Position numbers and translations under genes: made by a program | The notes under the pieces: generated by a model | What the model was told of the DNA's origin: nothing | What the model saw: only the letters and a program-made list of their open reading frames with translations | Databases searched by the model: none | Shown here: one piece after another, positions 35,521 through 43,864 of the stretch | Layout of the letters: each line of letters opens with the position of its first letter | Numbering within the stretch: the first letter of the stretch is position 1 | Assembly: GCA_900551295.1 (NCBI GenBank) | Contig: URVJ01000003.1 | Coordinates: 77,441-141,440 of the forward strand | Reading direction: 5' to 3' | Length of the DNA: 64,000 nt | From: an uncultured Eubacteriales bacterium | GTDB taxonomy: Bacteria > Bacillota > Clostridia > Oscillospirales > CAG-382

Positions 35521-36211
35521 ATGGACTTTCTGCTCTATTCCGAAATCAACGTTTTCTGCATAGCAATATTACCGACATAGACTCGTTCAAGAACATAAAC
35601 GATTTCTACGAACACAATGAGGGGGACAACGCGCTGCTGATAGTTTCTTCCGCATTAAAGGATTTCTGCCGCAGAAACGATTGTTTTTGCGGACGTTACG
35701 GCGGTGACGAATTTGTAATTATCAAGGTCATGAACATAAATGAGAGCGTTCTGCCTATGCTTGACGAGCTTAAAAATCAGGTATACAAAAAGTGCAGATC
35801 GCGCGGTCTTGAATACAGAATAGAGCTTAGTTTCGGATGTTCGGAATACTCCGTGGGCTGTGTTTCGGGTAATCTTTGCGCTGATAATTGCAACAAACAT
35901 TGCCGAATGCTTGCGGCGGCGAATGTCTGCTTACTATTTCAAAAGAGCTTAAAAAGACATTTAAAAACGGCTATTGTTTCAGATTCGGCGGCGATGAGGC
36001 TTGCGTGCTTTTAACGAAGAACACAGACAGTGCCGAAAATCTTGTATCGGCTTACAAAGCAAAACTTGATATTCTTCGCAAATCAAATCCGAGACTTCCG
36101 CACATATCCATCGGCTGTACAGTCTACGATCCGGCTTGCGAAACGGTTGAAAATGCTTTTCACCGTGCAGATAATCTTATGTACAGCAGCAAGCGTGCAA
36201 AGCGTACATAA
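35521..36211 (+). pseudogene. Degenerate GGDEF gene(s): two broken diguanylate-cyclase relics
   Basis: The original start is still visible: GGGAGGAT at 35508-35515, then an ATG at 35521 with MDFLLYSEINVFCIAIL, typical of the first membrane helix of Firmicutes GGDEF proteins. This stops at 35580. In another frame the sequence jumps to NITDIDSFKNINDFYEHNEGD and RYGGDEFVII, a nearly full GGDEF domain with its intact GGDEF loop, running to about 35870. It then shifts frame again into a second partial GGDEF piece (FRFGGDEACVLL, ending ADNLMYSSKRAKRT at 36211). At least two deletions removed the membrane region and the start of the second domain. No intact cyclase can be made from it. Confidence 0.8.
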
Positions 36212-36260
36212 ATAACACAAGCGTACTCAAGCGACTATACGCAATCAAAATAATAAATTT

Positions 36261-36298
36261 ACGGCGGAACCAAAAACAATTATTTCCGCCGTTTTTCT
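36261..36298 (+). terminator. Terminator after the GGDEF relic
   Basis: ACGGCGGAA (36261-36269) pairs with TTCCGCCGT (36284-36292), followed by TTTTCTTT. It probably served the lost GGDEF gene. Confidence 0.85.
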
Positions 36299-36303
36299 TT
36301 ATG

Positions 36304-36344
36304 CAAAAAAGCCGCACCGCAGGTTTTTATCCTCACGGTACGGC
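36304..36344 (-). terminator. Terminator of the ABC exporter pair
   Basis: Minus-strand GCCGTACCG pairs with CGGTGCGGC (one G-T; 36311-36344 on +) and is followed by TTTTTTG. It lies 20 bases after the stop of the gene at 36366. Confidence 0.85.
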
Positions 36345-36365
36345 AAAAATGCTGTTATTTTTATT

Positions 36366-38120
36366 CTATGCCTGTTTAAACTGGCTGTTATAGAGCGTGC
36401 TGTAAAATCCGCCCTTTTCAAGAAGCTCGTCGTGTCTGCCCTGTTCTATCACGCTGCCGTCCTTCATTACAAGTATAAGAGAGGCGTCACGGACAGTTGA
36501 CAGTCTGTGTGCAACGACAAAGCTTGTTCTTCCCTCCATAAGCGTGTCGAACGCTTTCTGTATACGGAGTTCGGTTCGGGTATCTATGCTTGAAGTCGCC
36601 TCGTCAAGTATAAGCATCGGCGGCAGGCAAAGCATTACGCGCGCTATGCACAAGAGCTGTTTCTGACCTTCGCTGAGCGCGTCGGGCGTTAGAAGTGTGT
36701 CAAGCCCGTCGGGAAGCCTTTGTATAAAGCTGTAACAGTGAGAGAGCTTTGCGGCGTTTATTATTTCTTCTTCGGTTGCGTCGGGCTTTCCGAAAGCTAT
36801 ATTATCGCGCACCGTTCCGCTTTTAAGCCAGGTTTCCTGAAGAACCATGCCGAAATTTTTCCTCAGCTCATGCCTTGAAACGTCCTTTATGGGCTTTGAA
36901 TCTATGCTTATAACGCCGCCGTCAACGTCATAGAAACGCATAAGCAGATTTATAAGCGTTGTCTTTCCGCAGCCTGTCGGTCCGACTATGGCTATGCGCA
37001 TACCCGGCTTTACGTCGAGATTGAAATCGCGTATAAGCGGTCTTGTTTTGTCGTAGCTGAAAGAAACATCTTTAATGTTTACATTTCCCTTTACGTTTTC
37101 AAACTTGCCGTCGCTGTCTTTGCTCTCGCAGGGTTCGTCCAAAAGGTCGAATATTCTTGCCGAGCAAGCAAGCGCATTCTGAAGTTCGGTAACGACGGAG
37201 CTTATATCGTTAAAGGGTTTCATATACTGGTTTGCATACGACAAAAGCACCGAGAGTCCGCCGACCGTAAGGCTTCCGCCGGGTATCAGTATTACGCCGA
37301 CAAGCGCGACAAACGCATATATTATATTATTTACAAAGCGCGTTGACGGATTTGTAAGACTGCTGTAAAAGGTTGCAAACTTACTGCACTCCATAAGTTC
37401 TTTATTTATGACCTCAAAGCGTTCCGACGCTTTTTTTTCATACCCGAAAGCCTTTACGACTTTTTCGCTGCCCACCATTTCGTCTATTAGCGCGGTCTGT
37501 CTTCCGCGTATTTCGCTCTGCTTTCTGAAAAGCTTATAGGAACGTCCCGAAATGAACTTTGCAACAAGGAAGCTCAAAGGTGTGAGCAGTATTACCATAA
37601 GCGACACGAGGACATTTTTGGAGAACATGAATATAAGCGTAACCACGACCGTAACAACGCCGGAAAACAGCTGTGTAAATCCGAGCAGAAGTCCGTCCGA
37701 AAGCACGTCGGCGTCAGAAATAACGCGGCTTACTATATCGCCCGAACTGTGCGAGTCGAGATACGACAGCGGCAGTTTCTGTATATGTCTTATAGCCTTT
37801 GAACGCAGTTCCTCGACTATTCGGTATGTCATTTTATTGTTTACAAGGTTCATTATCCAGGTAAAAACGCCCGAAAGCACGGCGAGAAATGCAATTTTTG
37901 AAAGTACCTTTGCCATTGCAGTGAAATCCACCCTGCCGGTTTCCTGTACAAAGTCGATAGCGTCGCCGAACAGCACAGGAACATAAAGCTGAAGCACGAC
38001 GGCAGCCGCAGCAAGCAATATACTGAAGATAAGCGCGGCGCTGTGCTTTTTTATAAGCGGCATAAGACGTTTGAGTGCGCCGGAATTTTTAATCATAGCT
38101 TTATTATCCTTATTTTTCAT
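36366..38120 (-). CDS. ABC exporter half-transporter, subunit 2 (heterodimeric type)
   Basis: 584 residues: a six-helix ABC1 membrane domain (about 1-320) and an ATPase domain with Walker A GPTGCGKTT, Walker B LILDEATSSID with the catalytic Glu, and switch His in VVAHRLS. The signature is LSEGQ instead of LSGGQ. The partner encoded just upstream has a normal signature but altered Walker B and switch residues. Together they should form one functional and one degenerate ATP site, as known for heterodimeric exporters such as TM287/288 and BmrCD. AAAGGAGG precedes the ATG, which starts one base after the partner's stop. Likely exports drugs or lipids; substrate unknown. Confidence 0.92.
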   Translation of the reverse strand: MKNKDNKAMIKNSGALKRLMPLIKKHSAALIFSILLAAAAVVLQLYVPVLFGDAIDFVQETGRVDFTAMAKVLSKIAFLAVLSGVFTWIMNLVNNKMTYRIVEELRSKAIRHIQKLPLSYLDSHSSGDIVSRVISDADVLSDGLLLGFTQLFSGVVTVVVTLIFMFSKNVLVSLMVILLTPLSFLVAKFISGRSYKLFRKQSEIRGRQTALIDEMVGSEKVVKAFGYEKKASERFEVINKELMECSKFATFYSSLTNPSTRFVNNIIYAFVALVGVILIPGGSLTVGGLSVLLSYANQYMKPFNDISSVVTELQNALACSARIFDLLDEPCESKDSDGKFENVKGNVNIKDVSFSYDKTRPLIRDFNLDVKPGMRIAIVGPTGCGKTTLINLLMRFYDVDGGVISIDSKPIKDVSRHELRKNFGMVLQETWLKSGTVRDNIAFGKPDATEEEIINAAKLSHCYSFIQRLPDGLDTLLTPDALSEGQKQLLCIARVMLCLPPMLILDEATSSIDTRTELRIQKAFDTLMEGRTSFVVAHRLSTVRDASLILVMKDGSVIEQGRHDELLEKGGFYSTLYNSQFKQA

Positions 38121-38121
38121 C

Positions 38122-39876
38122 TTACCGCGCCTCCTTTACCTTATTTTCGGGATTTTCTTCGGGAAACTGCGAATAGTAAATTCCGCGGTATACCTCGCTT
38201 GTTTTAAGCAGATCATCATGCGAGCCGACTGCGCTCAGCTCTCCGTTATCAAGCACAAGTATCACGTCCGAATCGCGCACGCACGCTATTCTCTGCGACA
38301 CTATAAAGGTTGTGACGTTATCGGGCAGCTTTTTTACCCCACTTCTGAGTGCCGCGTCCGTTGCATAGTCGAGTGCGCTTGAGCTGTCGTCGAGAATAAG
38401 AATTTCGGGCTTTTTGACAAGCGTTCTCGCTATGGACAGTCTTTGTTTCTGACCGCCGGAAAGATTGCGTCCCGACTGTTCGAGAACGAAATCAAGCTGT
38501 CCCGGCTTATCCTCAACCACCTTTTTGCCCTGTGCGGTCTCAAGTGCGTTCCAAAGCTCCTCATCTGCCGCGTCCGGGTTTCCGTATTTGAGATTATCTC
38601 TTATACTTCCCTCAAACAGAACGGATTTCTGCTGAACGACGCCGACCTTTTTTGTAAGTTCGTCCTTGGTATACTTTTCCACAGGCACTCCGTCAACAAG
38701 CACCTGTCCCTTTGTCGCGTCGTAAAAACGCGGTATAAGGCTTATGAGCGTTGATTTACCGCTGCCCGTTCCGCCTATTACGCCGACATTTTCGCCTTTT
38801 GCGATTTTAAAGTTTATATCCGAAAGGCTTGGCGCTCCCGCTCCCGAATAGGTAAACGTAACGTCCTTAAATTCCACGGCAGGCGTGCCGTTTACGCTGT
38901 TTTCACTGTGAGATGACTCTGACGGATAGACCATATCCGGTTCGGTTCCGAGAATATCCGCTGTTCTCTTTGCGCAGGCAAGCGCCTTATTGAGCGTTAT
39001 TATAAGGGACGCAAGCTTTATAAGCTCAACTATTATCTGGAGCATATAGTTATAAAGCGCGACGACCTGTCCCTGCGGTATAATACCCGAATTTACCTGT
39101 ACCGCCGACACCTTTATGAGAAAAACGGCGGCTATATTTATAAGCACATAAGTAAGCGGATTCATGAGCGCCGAGATACGTCCGACAAACAAATTCAGCC
39201 TTGTCAGCGCCTTATTGCTTGCGTCAAACTCGTCCACCGACTCTTTTTCGCGGCAGAACGCGCGTATAACTCTGACGCCCGTAAGATTTTCCCTTGTTTC
39301 AAGCGTTACCCTGTCAAGTCCCGACTGCGCCTTTGAAAACAGCGGTATACTCACAAGCATTATTGCAAAAACGACGGCGAAAAGCACCGGTATCGTTACC
39401 ACAAATACAAGCGCACTCTTAAAGTCTATCGTAAACGCCATTATCATTGCGCCGAACACGATAAAAGGGCTGCGCAGCAGCAGCCTGAGTCCCATATTCA
39501 GTCCGTTCTGAACCTGGTTTACATCTCCCGACAGTCTTGTGATAAGCGTCGCACTGCCGAGTTTATCTATCTGCGAGAACGACAGCGACTGTATATGATC
39601 GAAAAGCGCCTGTCTGAGCGCTCCGGCAACACCTATACTTGCCTTAGCCGCAAAGTACTGCGCCGTTACGCTGCACGCAAGTCCCACAAGCGCCATAAGT
39701 ATAAGCGCGCCGAAGCCGAGATACACGCTCTTTCCGACGCCTGCCTTTCCGGAATCTATCATCTGCGCCACCGCGATAGGCACAAGCAGATCAAACAATG
39801 CCTCAAGCAGCTTGAACAGCGGCGCGAGAATACTCTCTTTCCGGTAATCTTTTAAGTATACCGCAAGTTTTTTCAT
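38122..39876 (-). CDS. ABC exporter half-transporter, subunit 1 (degenerate-site subunit)
   Basis: 584 residues: ABC1 membrane domain then ATPase domain. Walker A GGTGSGKST and signature LSGGQKQRLSIART are normal. The Walker B end reads LILDDSSSALD, with Asp where the catalytic Glu should be, and the switch motif is FIVSQRIA, with Gln for His. Both changes mark the non-hydrolysing site of heterodimeric exporters and complement the LSEGQ partner downstream. The start at 39876 has GAGAGGA before it and fits the family N-terminus; the longer open frame to 39999 covers the divergent promoter region. A LysR gene is divergent 128 bases away. Confidence 0.92.
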   Translation of the reverse strand: MKKLAVYLKDYRKESILAPLFKLLEALFDLLVPIAVAQMIDSGKAGVGKSVYLGFGALILMALVGLACSVTAQYFAAKASIGVAGALRQALFDHIQSLSFSQIDKLGSATLITRLSGDVNQVQNGLNMGLRLLLRSPFIVFGAMIMAFTIDFKSALVFVVTIPVLFAVVFAIMLVSIPLFSKAQSGLDRVTLETRENLTGVRVIRAFCREKESVDEFDASNKALTRLNLFVGRISALMNPLTYVLINIAAVFLIKVSAVQVNSGIIPQGQVVALYNYMLQIIVELIKLASLIITLNKALACAKRTADILGTEPDMVYPSESSHSENSVNGTPAVEFKDVTFTYSGAGAPSLSDINFKIAKGENVGVIGGTGSGKSTLISLIPRFYDATKGQVLVDGVPVEKYTKDELTKKVGVVQQKSVLFEGSIRDNLKYGNPDAADEELWNALETAQGKKVVEDKPGQLDFVLEQSGRNLSGGQKQRLSIARTLVKKPEILILDDSSSALDYATDAALRSGVKKLPDNVTTFIVSQRIACVRDSDVILVLDNGELSAVGSHDDLLKTSEVYRGIYYSQFPEENPENKVKEAR

Positions 39877-39905
39877 GTTTTCCTCTCTTTTCTTCTTATT
39901 ATCTG

Positions 39906-39935
39906 TTGACAGAATATAGTATAATACATTATAAT
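39906..39935 (+). promoter_or_regulatory. Probable promoter of the LysR gene
   Basis: TTGACA (39906-39911) and TATAAT (39930-39935) with an 18-base spacer; a second TATAAT at 39920 is too close to pair. The surrounding 128 bases between the divergent genes are very AT-rich, and no clear opposite promoter was picked out. Confidence 0.55.
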
Positions 39936-40004
39936 CAATATATGAAATATTGTTTTTATATACTTTCAATATAAATTTTATATAACATCTGTGAGGCAAT
40001 AAAA

Positions 40005-40898
40005 ATGGAACTCAAACAGCTTGAAATATTCTGCAAAATTGCGGATTACGGCAGCATAAACGAGGCGGCGCGGAAGATAAATATGTCGCAGCCGCCTTTA
40101 AGCTATCAGATTAAACAGCTTGAGGGAGAACTCGGCGTTGAGCTTTTTACACGCAGCAGCCGCGGCGTTGAGCTTACAAAGGCAGGAAAGCTGCTCTACG
40201 CACGTGCCTCGAGTCTGCTTGAATATGCGCGCTCGACAAAGGCGGAGGTCGCCGAGGCAGGCAAAAAAAGAGTGCTGCGATTGGGTATCACTTCTACTAC
40301 CGTTTCCGTCATGCTGCCGTACATAACCGAGTTTTCAAAGAAATATCCTGACGTAAACTTTGAGGTGCGCGACGGCGCGACATATGAGCTTCTTGAACAG
40401 CTGCTTGACGGGATAATCGACGTATCCGCGGCGCGGACTCCAATGAGAACCGACGAGGTTGAAACAGCGGTACTTGCCTCCGAGCCTATGATTGCGGTAT
40501 CGCCCTATTCAATGCGCGTTGAAAACGAGGGCGGAATACGTTTGTGCAATCTCAGCGGTGTGCCTTTAATATTGTACCGCAGGTACAGAGAGCTTATACT
40601 TTCCACATTTACAAAGAGAAACATAGAACCCGACGTTTTCTGCATATGCGACGACGCGAGAGACGCGCTTCTCTGGGTAAAAGAGGGGCTTGCAACGGCG
40701 ATATTCCCGATGTCGATGAAGGATCAGTGCGAGGGACTGCGCGTGCAGAAAATATGTGATGATGAGCTTGAAACGCAGATACTGCTCATACGAAAGAAAA
40801 ACGCCGCCATGCCGCAGACGGTGCGCGATTTCTGGGACATATGCGCAAAAGACAAAAAAAGCTCTGACGGAAACCAAGCCGACAAAGCCTTATTTTGA
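40005..40898 (+). CDS. LysR family transcriptional regulator
   Basis: 297 residues with the LysR layout: N-terminal winged helix-turn-helix (KIADYGSINEAARKINMSQPPLSYQIKQLEGELGV split here as the ADYGSINEAARKIN and SQPPLSYQIKQLE parts), a linker helix, then a type II periplasmic-binding-like effector domain (LRLGITSTTVSVMLPYITEF onward). It is divergent from the ABC exporter pair, the usual placement for a LysR protein controlling its neighbour, so it may sense a compound handled by that exporter. It ends one base before the convergent acetyltransferase gene. Confidence 0.93.
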   Translation: MELKQLEIFCKIADYGSINEAARKINMSQPPLSYQIKQLEGELGVELFTRSSRGVELTKAGKLLYARASSLLEYARSTKAEVAEAGKKRVLRLGITSTTVSVMLPYITEFSKKYPDVNFEVRDGATYELLEQLLDGIIDVSAARTPMRTDEVETAVLASEPMIAVSPYSMRVENEGGIRLCNLSGVPLILYRRYRELILSTFTKRNIEPDVFCICDDARDALLWVKEGLATAIFPMSMKDQCEGLRVQKICDDELETQILLIRKKNAAMPQTVRDFWDICAKDKKSSDGNQADKALF

Positions 40899-41648
40899 TT
40901 ATTTCTTTTTGATAAGCTTTTCCGCAGCCTTTGCGTCGATAAGATTTACCGTTTTGAATTCTCCGCCGTAAAAGACCGCCCAGTTATTGAACACGCACGG
41001 CAGGGATTTTGCCTTTTGCAGCGTATCGACCTTGACAATATTAAGCGGAACACTGTTTTGACTGCAATATTTCTCGATGCTTTCAAGAAAAAGGTACGTA
41101 TACGGGCACTGCTCCGAATAGTACACGGTAAGGTCTTTATCGGGTATTGCCATGTGTTTTGCATTTTCGCAAAAGCGCGGTTTTGTGCCGTCAAACGAAA
41201 GGCAGAGCAGTTCATAGCCGTTATCCGTAATATCGGCAGCTTCAAATCCGAATTTCTGCGCAAAGTTCTTATCCGAAAGCCACGCTTTCTGCTTCTGCGA
41301 GCCGAGCATACAGATTCCCGACTTACCTTTGGCTTTTGCGTCGGCTATGCAGTATTCCATAAGCTCTTTTCCGTACCCGTGCGACTTTTGATCGCCGTTT
41401 ACCCAAAGGCAGTAGATATACAGAAAGTTCTCGCCCTCTATCGGAACCCACGCTTTTTCAAGAGGCGCGTATTCGATAAAAACCGTCGCCTTTTCGTCAA
41501 GCTTTCTGAAAACATGACCTTCTTTCAGCCGTTGTGCGAGCCATGCTCTCTTTGCCTCGACTCCCGGATGCGGCTTTTTTGTGCGTATTATGCAGCAAAG
41601 GTGCTGATCGGGAAGATTTTCGGGCGTCAGATTTATAAATTCACTCAT
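40899..41648 (-). CDS. GNAT acetyltransferase with YoaP-type C-terminal domain
   Basis: 249 residues. The first ~150 form a GNAT fold: an acetyl-CoA loop around QKSHGYGKELMEYC (residues about 86-99) and IYCLWVNG preceding it. The C-terminal part (about 165-249; DLTVYYSEQCPYTYLFLESIEKYC) matches the YoaP-like domain found after some GNAT domains, including a CPYT motif that looks thioredoxin-like, and ends in a Lys-rich tail. The biochemical role of YoaP proteins is unclear. It is convergent with lysR with no gap and lies 17 bases after the TfoX-like gene. Confidence 0.82.
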   Translation of the reverse strand: MSEFINLTPENLPDQHLCCIIRTKKPHPGVEAKRAWLAQRLKEGHVFRKLDEKATVFIEYAPLEKAWVPIEGENFLYIYCLWVNGDQKSHGYGKELMEYCIADAKAKGKSGICMLGSQKQKAWLSDKNFAQKFGFEAADITDNGYELLCLSFDGTKPRFCENAKHMAIPDKDLTVYYSEQCPYTYLFLESIEKYCSQNSVPLNIVKVDTLQKAKSLPCVFNNWAVFYGGEFKTVNLIDAKAAEKLIKKK

Positions 41649-41664
41649 AAGTTTTTCTCCGCAC

Positions 41665-41958
41665 TTATTTTTTTAAGTCGGCGCAAGCGTCAAGCGCCAT
41701 TCTTTTTAAAGTATCGGTGTCGTCGGGATCTGACGGCATAAGCATAGGCTTTGCGCCGGGATAAGGTATCTGTTCTGAGGTTTCGTACTTGCCCATGGAC
41801 GGCGTTTTCTTTATTAAAAATCTGTTATCGCAGATGTTGCCGAAATACACTCCGTCAAGGTAAAGCAGATATTCTCCCATCATCTTGCGAAAAGTAAGAC
41901 TTCCTATACCGTCAAGCTGTCCCAGCACAAAGTCCAGGTATTCCTTTGTCGAAGGCAT
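41665..41958 (-). CDS. TfoX/Sxy N-terminal domain protein
   Basis: 97 residues covering only the TfoX N-terminal domain: LTFRKMMGEYLLYLDGVYFGNI, then FLIKKTPS and QIPYPGAKPMLM. In gamma-proteobacteria TfoX governs competence, but short stand-alone domains of this sort are widespread in Firmicutes and often annotated only by similarity, so a competence role should not be assumed. It sits between the DMT transporter gene and the acetyltransferase gene with short gaps and the same direction, so they may be co-transcribed. Confidence 0.85.
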   Translation of the reverse strand: MPSTKEYLDFVLGQLDGIGSLTFRKMMGEYLLYLDGVYFGNICDNRFLIKKTPSMGKYETSEQIPYPGAKPMLMPSDPDDTDTLKRMALDACADLKK

Positions 41959-41979
41959 ATTTTATAATTTCTCCTTTGA

Positions 41980-42843
41980 TTATGTAAGCAAGACCGAAAT
42001 AACGGTGCATAAAATTCCGGCTGCACTTGTTTTTGTAATCTTTTCGCCGAAAAATACCGCTGCCATTACGGTTGCCGCGGCAAGCGACAGAACACTGCTC
42101 AGCGGAAACAGTATTACGGACGGCAGCACTTCGGTTGCGGCGGTAAGAAAATACGAATTTGCAAAAAGCATTGCCGCCATTACCGCAATATACGGAATAC
42201 ACTTTTTAAAATCAAGCTTCACTTTCTTTTCTTTACCTGCCAGAAAAGGCATTGCAATGCAGAGCACGGCAAGAGTTATAAGAAAAGTATAGAAATTGAA
42301 TATGACCTTACTTCCGTCGGGCGCCCACGCGGTAAACATCTTCTGCGCGACATTTGTAAATCCCTGCGACAGGAAAACGACGGCAAGCAGCACATAGTCC
42401 GAAGCTTTCAGCTTTTCTTTCATATCGCTGCTGTATCTTAGAAGAAACGCTATTGCCGCAATTATAAAAATAACGCTGAATATTTGCTTTATGCTTATAG
42501 ACTCGCCGAAAACAAAAAAACCGAACACCATATTTACAATAAATGCCGCAGTGGTAACGGCGTTTATCATCATATACGCTCCGCTTTTTGCAGAAATAAG
42601 CCACGAAATGAGAAAAACTGCCATGGAAATTCCGGAAAATACAGAAATTGCAAGCTCCGCCGGGGTAAGCGCAAACGATTCGCGTTTAACAAAAGCCATT
42701 GCCGCGCCTATAACACAGCAGATTATCATTCTGATTATGTTTGCCGCGGCGCTTTCGGAAATGCTGTTCACATGTCCGCTCAGCTTTTTACCGCAAAACC
42801 CCTTTGCCGTTCCGGCTATAACCGCAAGTACAAGATATAACAT
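41980..42843 (-). CDS. DMT superfamily (EamA-like) transporter
   Basis: 287 residues with about ten hydrophobic helices in two EamA-like halves, each starting with a VLAV/SYFLTAATEVLPS type segment. Charged loop RYSSDMKEKLKASDY lies mid-protein. Likely a small-metabolite exporter; substrate unknown. The start is uncertain: ATG at 42843 gives the normal N-terminus but AAAGGA is 13 bases away, while a GTG at 42855 is too close to the same site. I use the ATG. Confidence 0.82.
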   Translation of the reverse strand: MLYLVLAVIAGTAKGFCGKKLSGHVNSISESAAANIIRMIICCVIGAAMAFVKRESFALTPAELAISVFSGISMAVFLISWLISAKSGAYMMINAVTTAAFIVNMVFGFFVFGESISIKQIFSVIFIIAAIAFLLRYSSDMKEKLKASDYVLLAVVFLSQGFTNVAQKMFTAWAPDGSKVIFNFYTFLITLAVLCIAMPFLAGKEKKVKLDFKKCIPYIAVMAAMLFANSYFLTAATEVLPSVILFPLSSVLSLAAATVMAAVFFGEKITKTSAAGILCTVISVLLT

Positions 42844-42923
42844 CTTAACTGCCACGTCCTTTCACAATGCACAATACGCAAAAAATTTTAACACAGTATT
42901 AAGGCAATGTCAAGCGATTTTTC

Positions 42924-42956
42924 GTCAAAAATACCCCGTACTTGAAATATACGGGG
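42924..42956 (-). terminator. Terminator of nagB
   Basis: Minus-strand CCCCGTA pairs with TACGGGG (42934-42956 on +) and is followed by TATTTTTG. Confidence 0.82.
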
Positions 42957-42967
42957 AAATTAAAAGC

Positions 42968-43681
42968 TCAGATATCTTTATCCGCAGTATACACTACCGA
43001 AACGTCGTCATGCAGCTGAAGTATCGACGCAGGAACTTCGGGCGTTACCGGTCCTTTAAGCGCGCGTTTTACAATATCATACTTCTCCGGTCCTGCAATA
43101 AGCAGTATTTTTTTTGCGCTGAGTATGGACTTGAAACCCATGGTAAGCGCGTGAGTCGGCATACCGCCGTTCGGGAAAAAGCGCGAATTTGCTTTTAGCG
43201 TCGATTCGGTAAGCGTTACGCGCCTTGTGCCAAGCTCAAAATGATCTGACGGTTCGTTGAAGCCGATATGACCGTTAAAGCCTATTCCGAGAAGCTGAAG
43301 GTCGATTCCGCCGAGCGAACGTATGAGTTTATCATAGTTTTCGCACTCGGTCTGCCAGTTTTCGCACATTCCGTTCGGAACATATGTATTTTTCTTATCA
43401 ATATTTATATGATTAAAGAAATTTGAGTTCATAAAATAACGGTAGCTCTGATCATGTTCGGGTGAAAGTCCGCAGTATTCGTCAAGATTTACGCTCTTTA
43501 CGTCCTTAAAATCGAGATCGCCCTTATTATACCACTCTATAAGCTGTTTATAGACTCCGAGCGGAGACGAACCGGTTGCAAGTCCGAGTACCGCGTCGGG
43601 CTTCTGGATCACCTGTGCGGAAATTATATTCGCGGCTCTGCGGCTCATTTTTTCATATGTTTCTTCACGGTAAATATACAT
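42968..43681 (-). CDS. nagB: Glucosamine-6-phosphate deaminase
   Basis: Converts glucosamine-6-phosphate to fructose-6-phosphate and ammonia, letting the cell use amino sugars. The 237 residues contain GLATGSSPLGVYKQL (phosphate loop), SVNLDEYCGL with the catalytic Asp, GIGFNGHIGFNEP with the active-site His/Glu, and TMGFKSILSAKKILL. Length fits the short Firmicutes form. AAAGGAGAG precedes the ATG. It has its own promoter and terminator and so is monocistronic; nagA is not in the window. Confidence 0.96.
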   Translation of the reverse strand: MYIYREETYEKMSRRAANIISAQVIQKPDAVLGLATGSSPLGVYKQLIEWYNKGDLDFKDVKSVNLDEYCGLSPEHDQSYRYFMNSNFFNHINIDKKNTYVPNGMCENWQTECENYDKLIRSLGGIDLQLLGIGFNGHIGFNEPSDHFELGTRRVTLTESTLKANSRFFPNGGMPTHALTMGFKSILSAKKILLIAGPEKYDIVKRALKGPVTPEVPASILQLHDDVSVVYTADKDI

Positions 43682-43696
43682 TTTTCTCTCTCCTTT

Positions 43697-43715
43697 TGTA
43701 CACTCTCTTTGTACA
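43697..43715 (-). promoter_or_regulatory. Candidate operator of nagB
   Basis: Two TGTACA hexamers, each self-complementary, lie at 43697-43702 and 43710-43715 with seven bases between, just downstream of the -10 box and before the ribosome site. The position suits a repressor site. It does not match the NagR consensus I know. Confidence 0.4.
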
Positions 43716-43719
43716 CATT

Positions 43720-43748
43720 ATTATACATTAATACAAGAGTTTTTTCAA
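43720..43748 (-). promoter_or_regulatory. Promoter of nagB
   Basis: Minus-strand TTGAAA (43743-43748 on +) and TATAAT (43720-43725), 17-base spacer. Confidence 0.8.
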
Positions 43749-43791
43749 TACACAAAAAGATATAAATATCATGTATTAAGTTAATAACATA

Positions 43792-43821
43792 CAAAAACCG
43801 CCGCAGGCAAACCTGCGGCGG
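43792..43821 (-). terminator. Terminator of clpB
   Basis: Minus-strand perfect 10-bp stem CCGCCGCAGG/CCTGCGGCGG (43798-43821 on +) with a TTTG loop, then TTTTTG. It lies 43 bases after the clpB stop. Confidence 0.93.
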
Positions 43822-43864
43822 AAAACAACGGCATTAATCAACCGTAATTTATTAAGTTTTGGTT

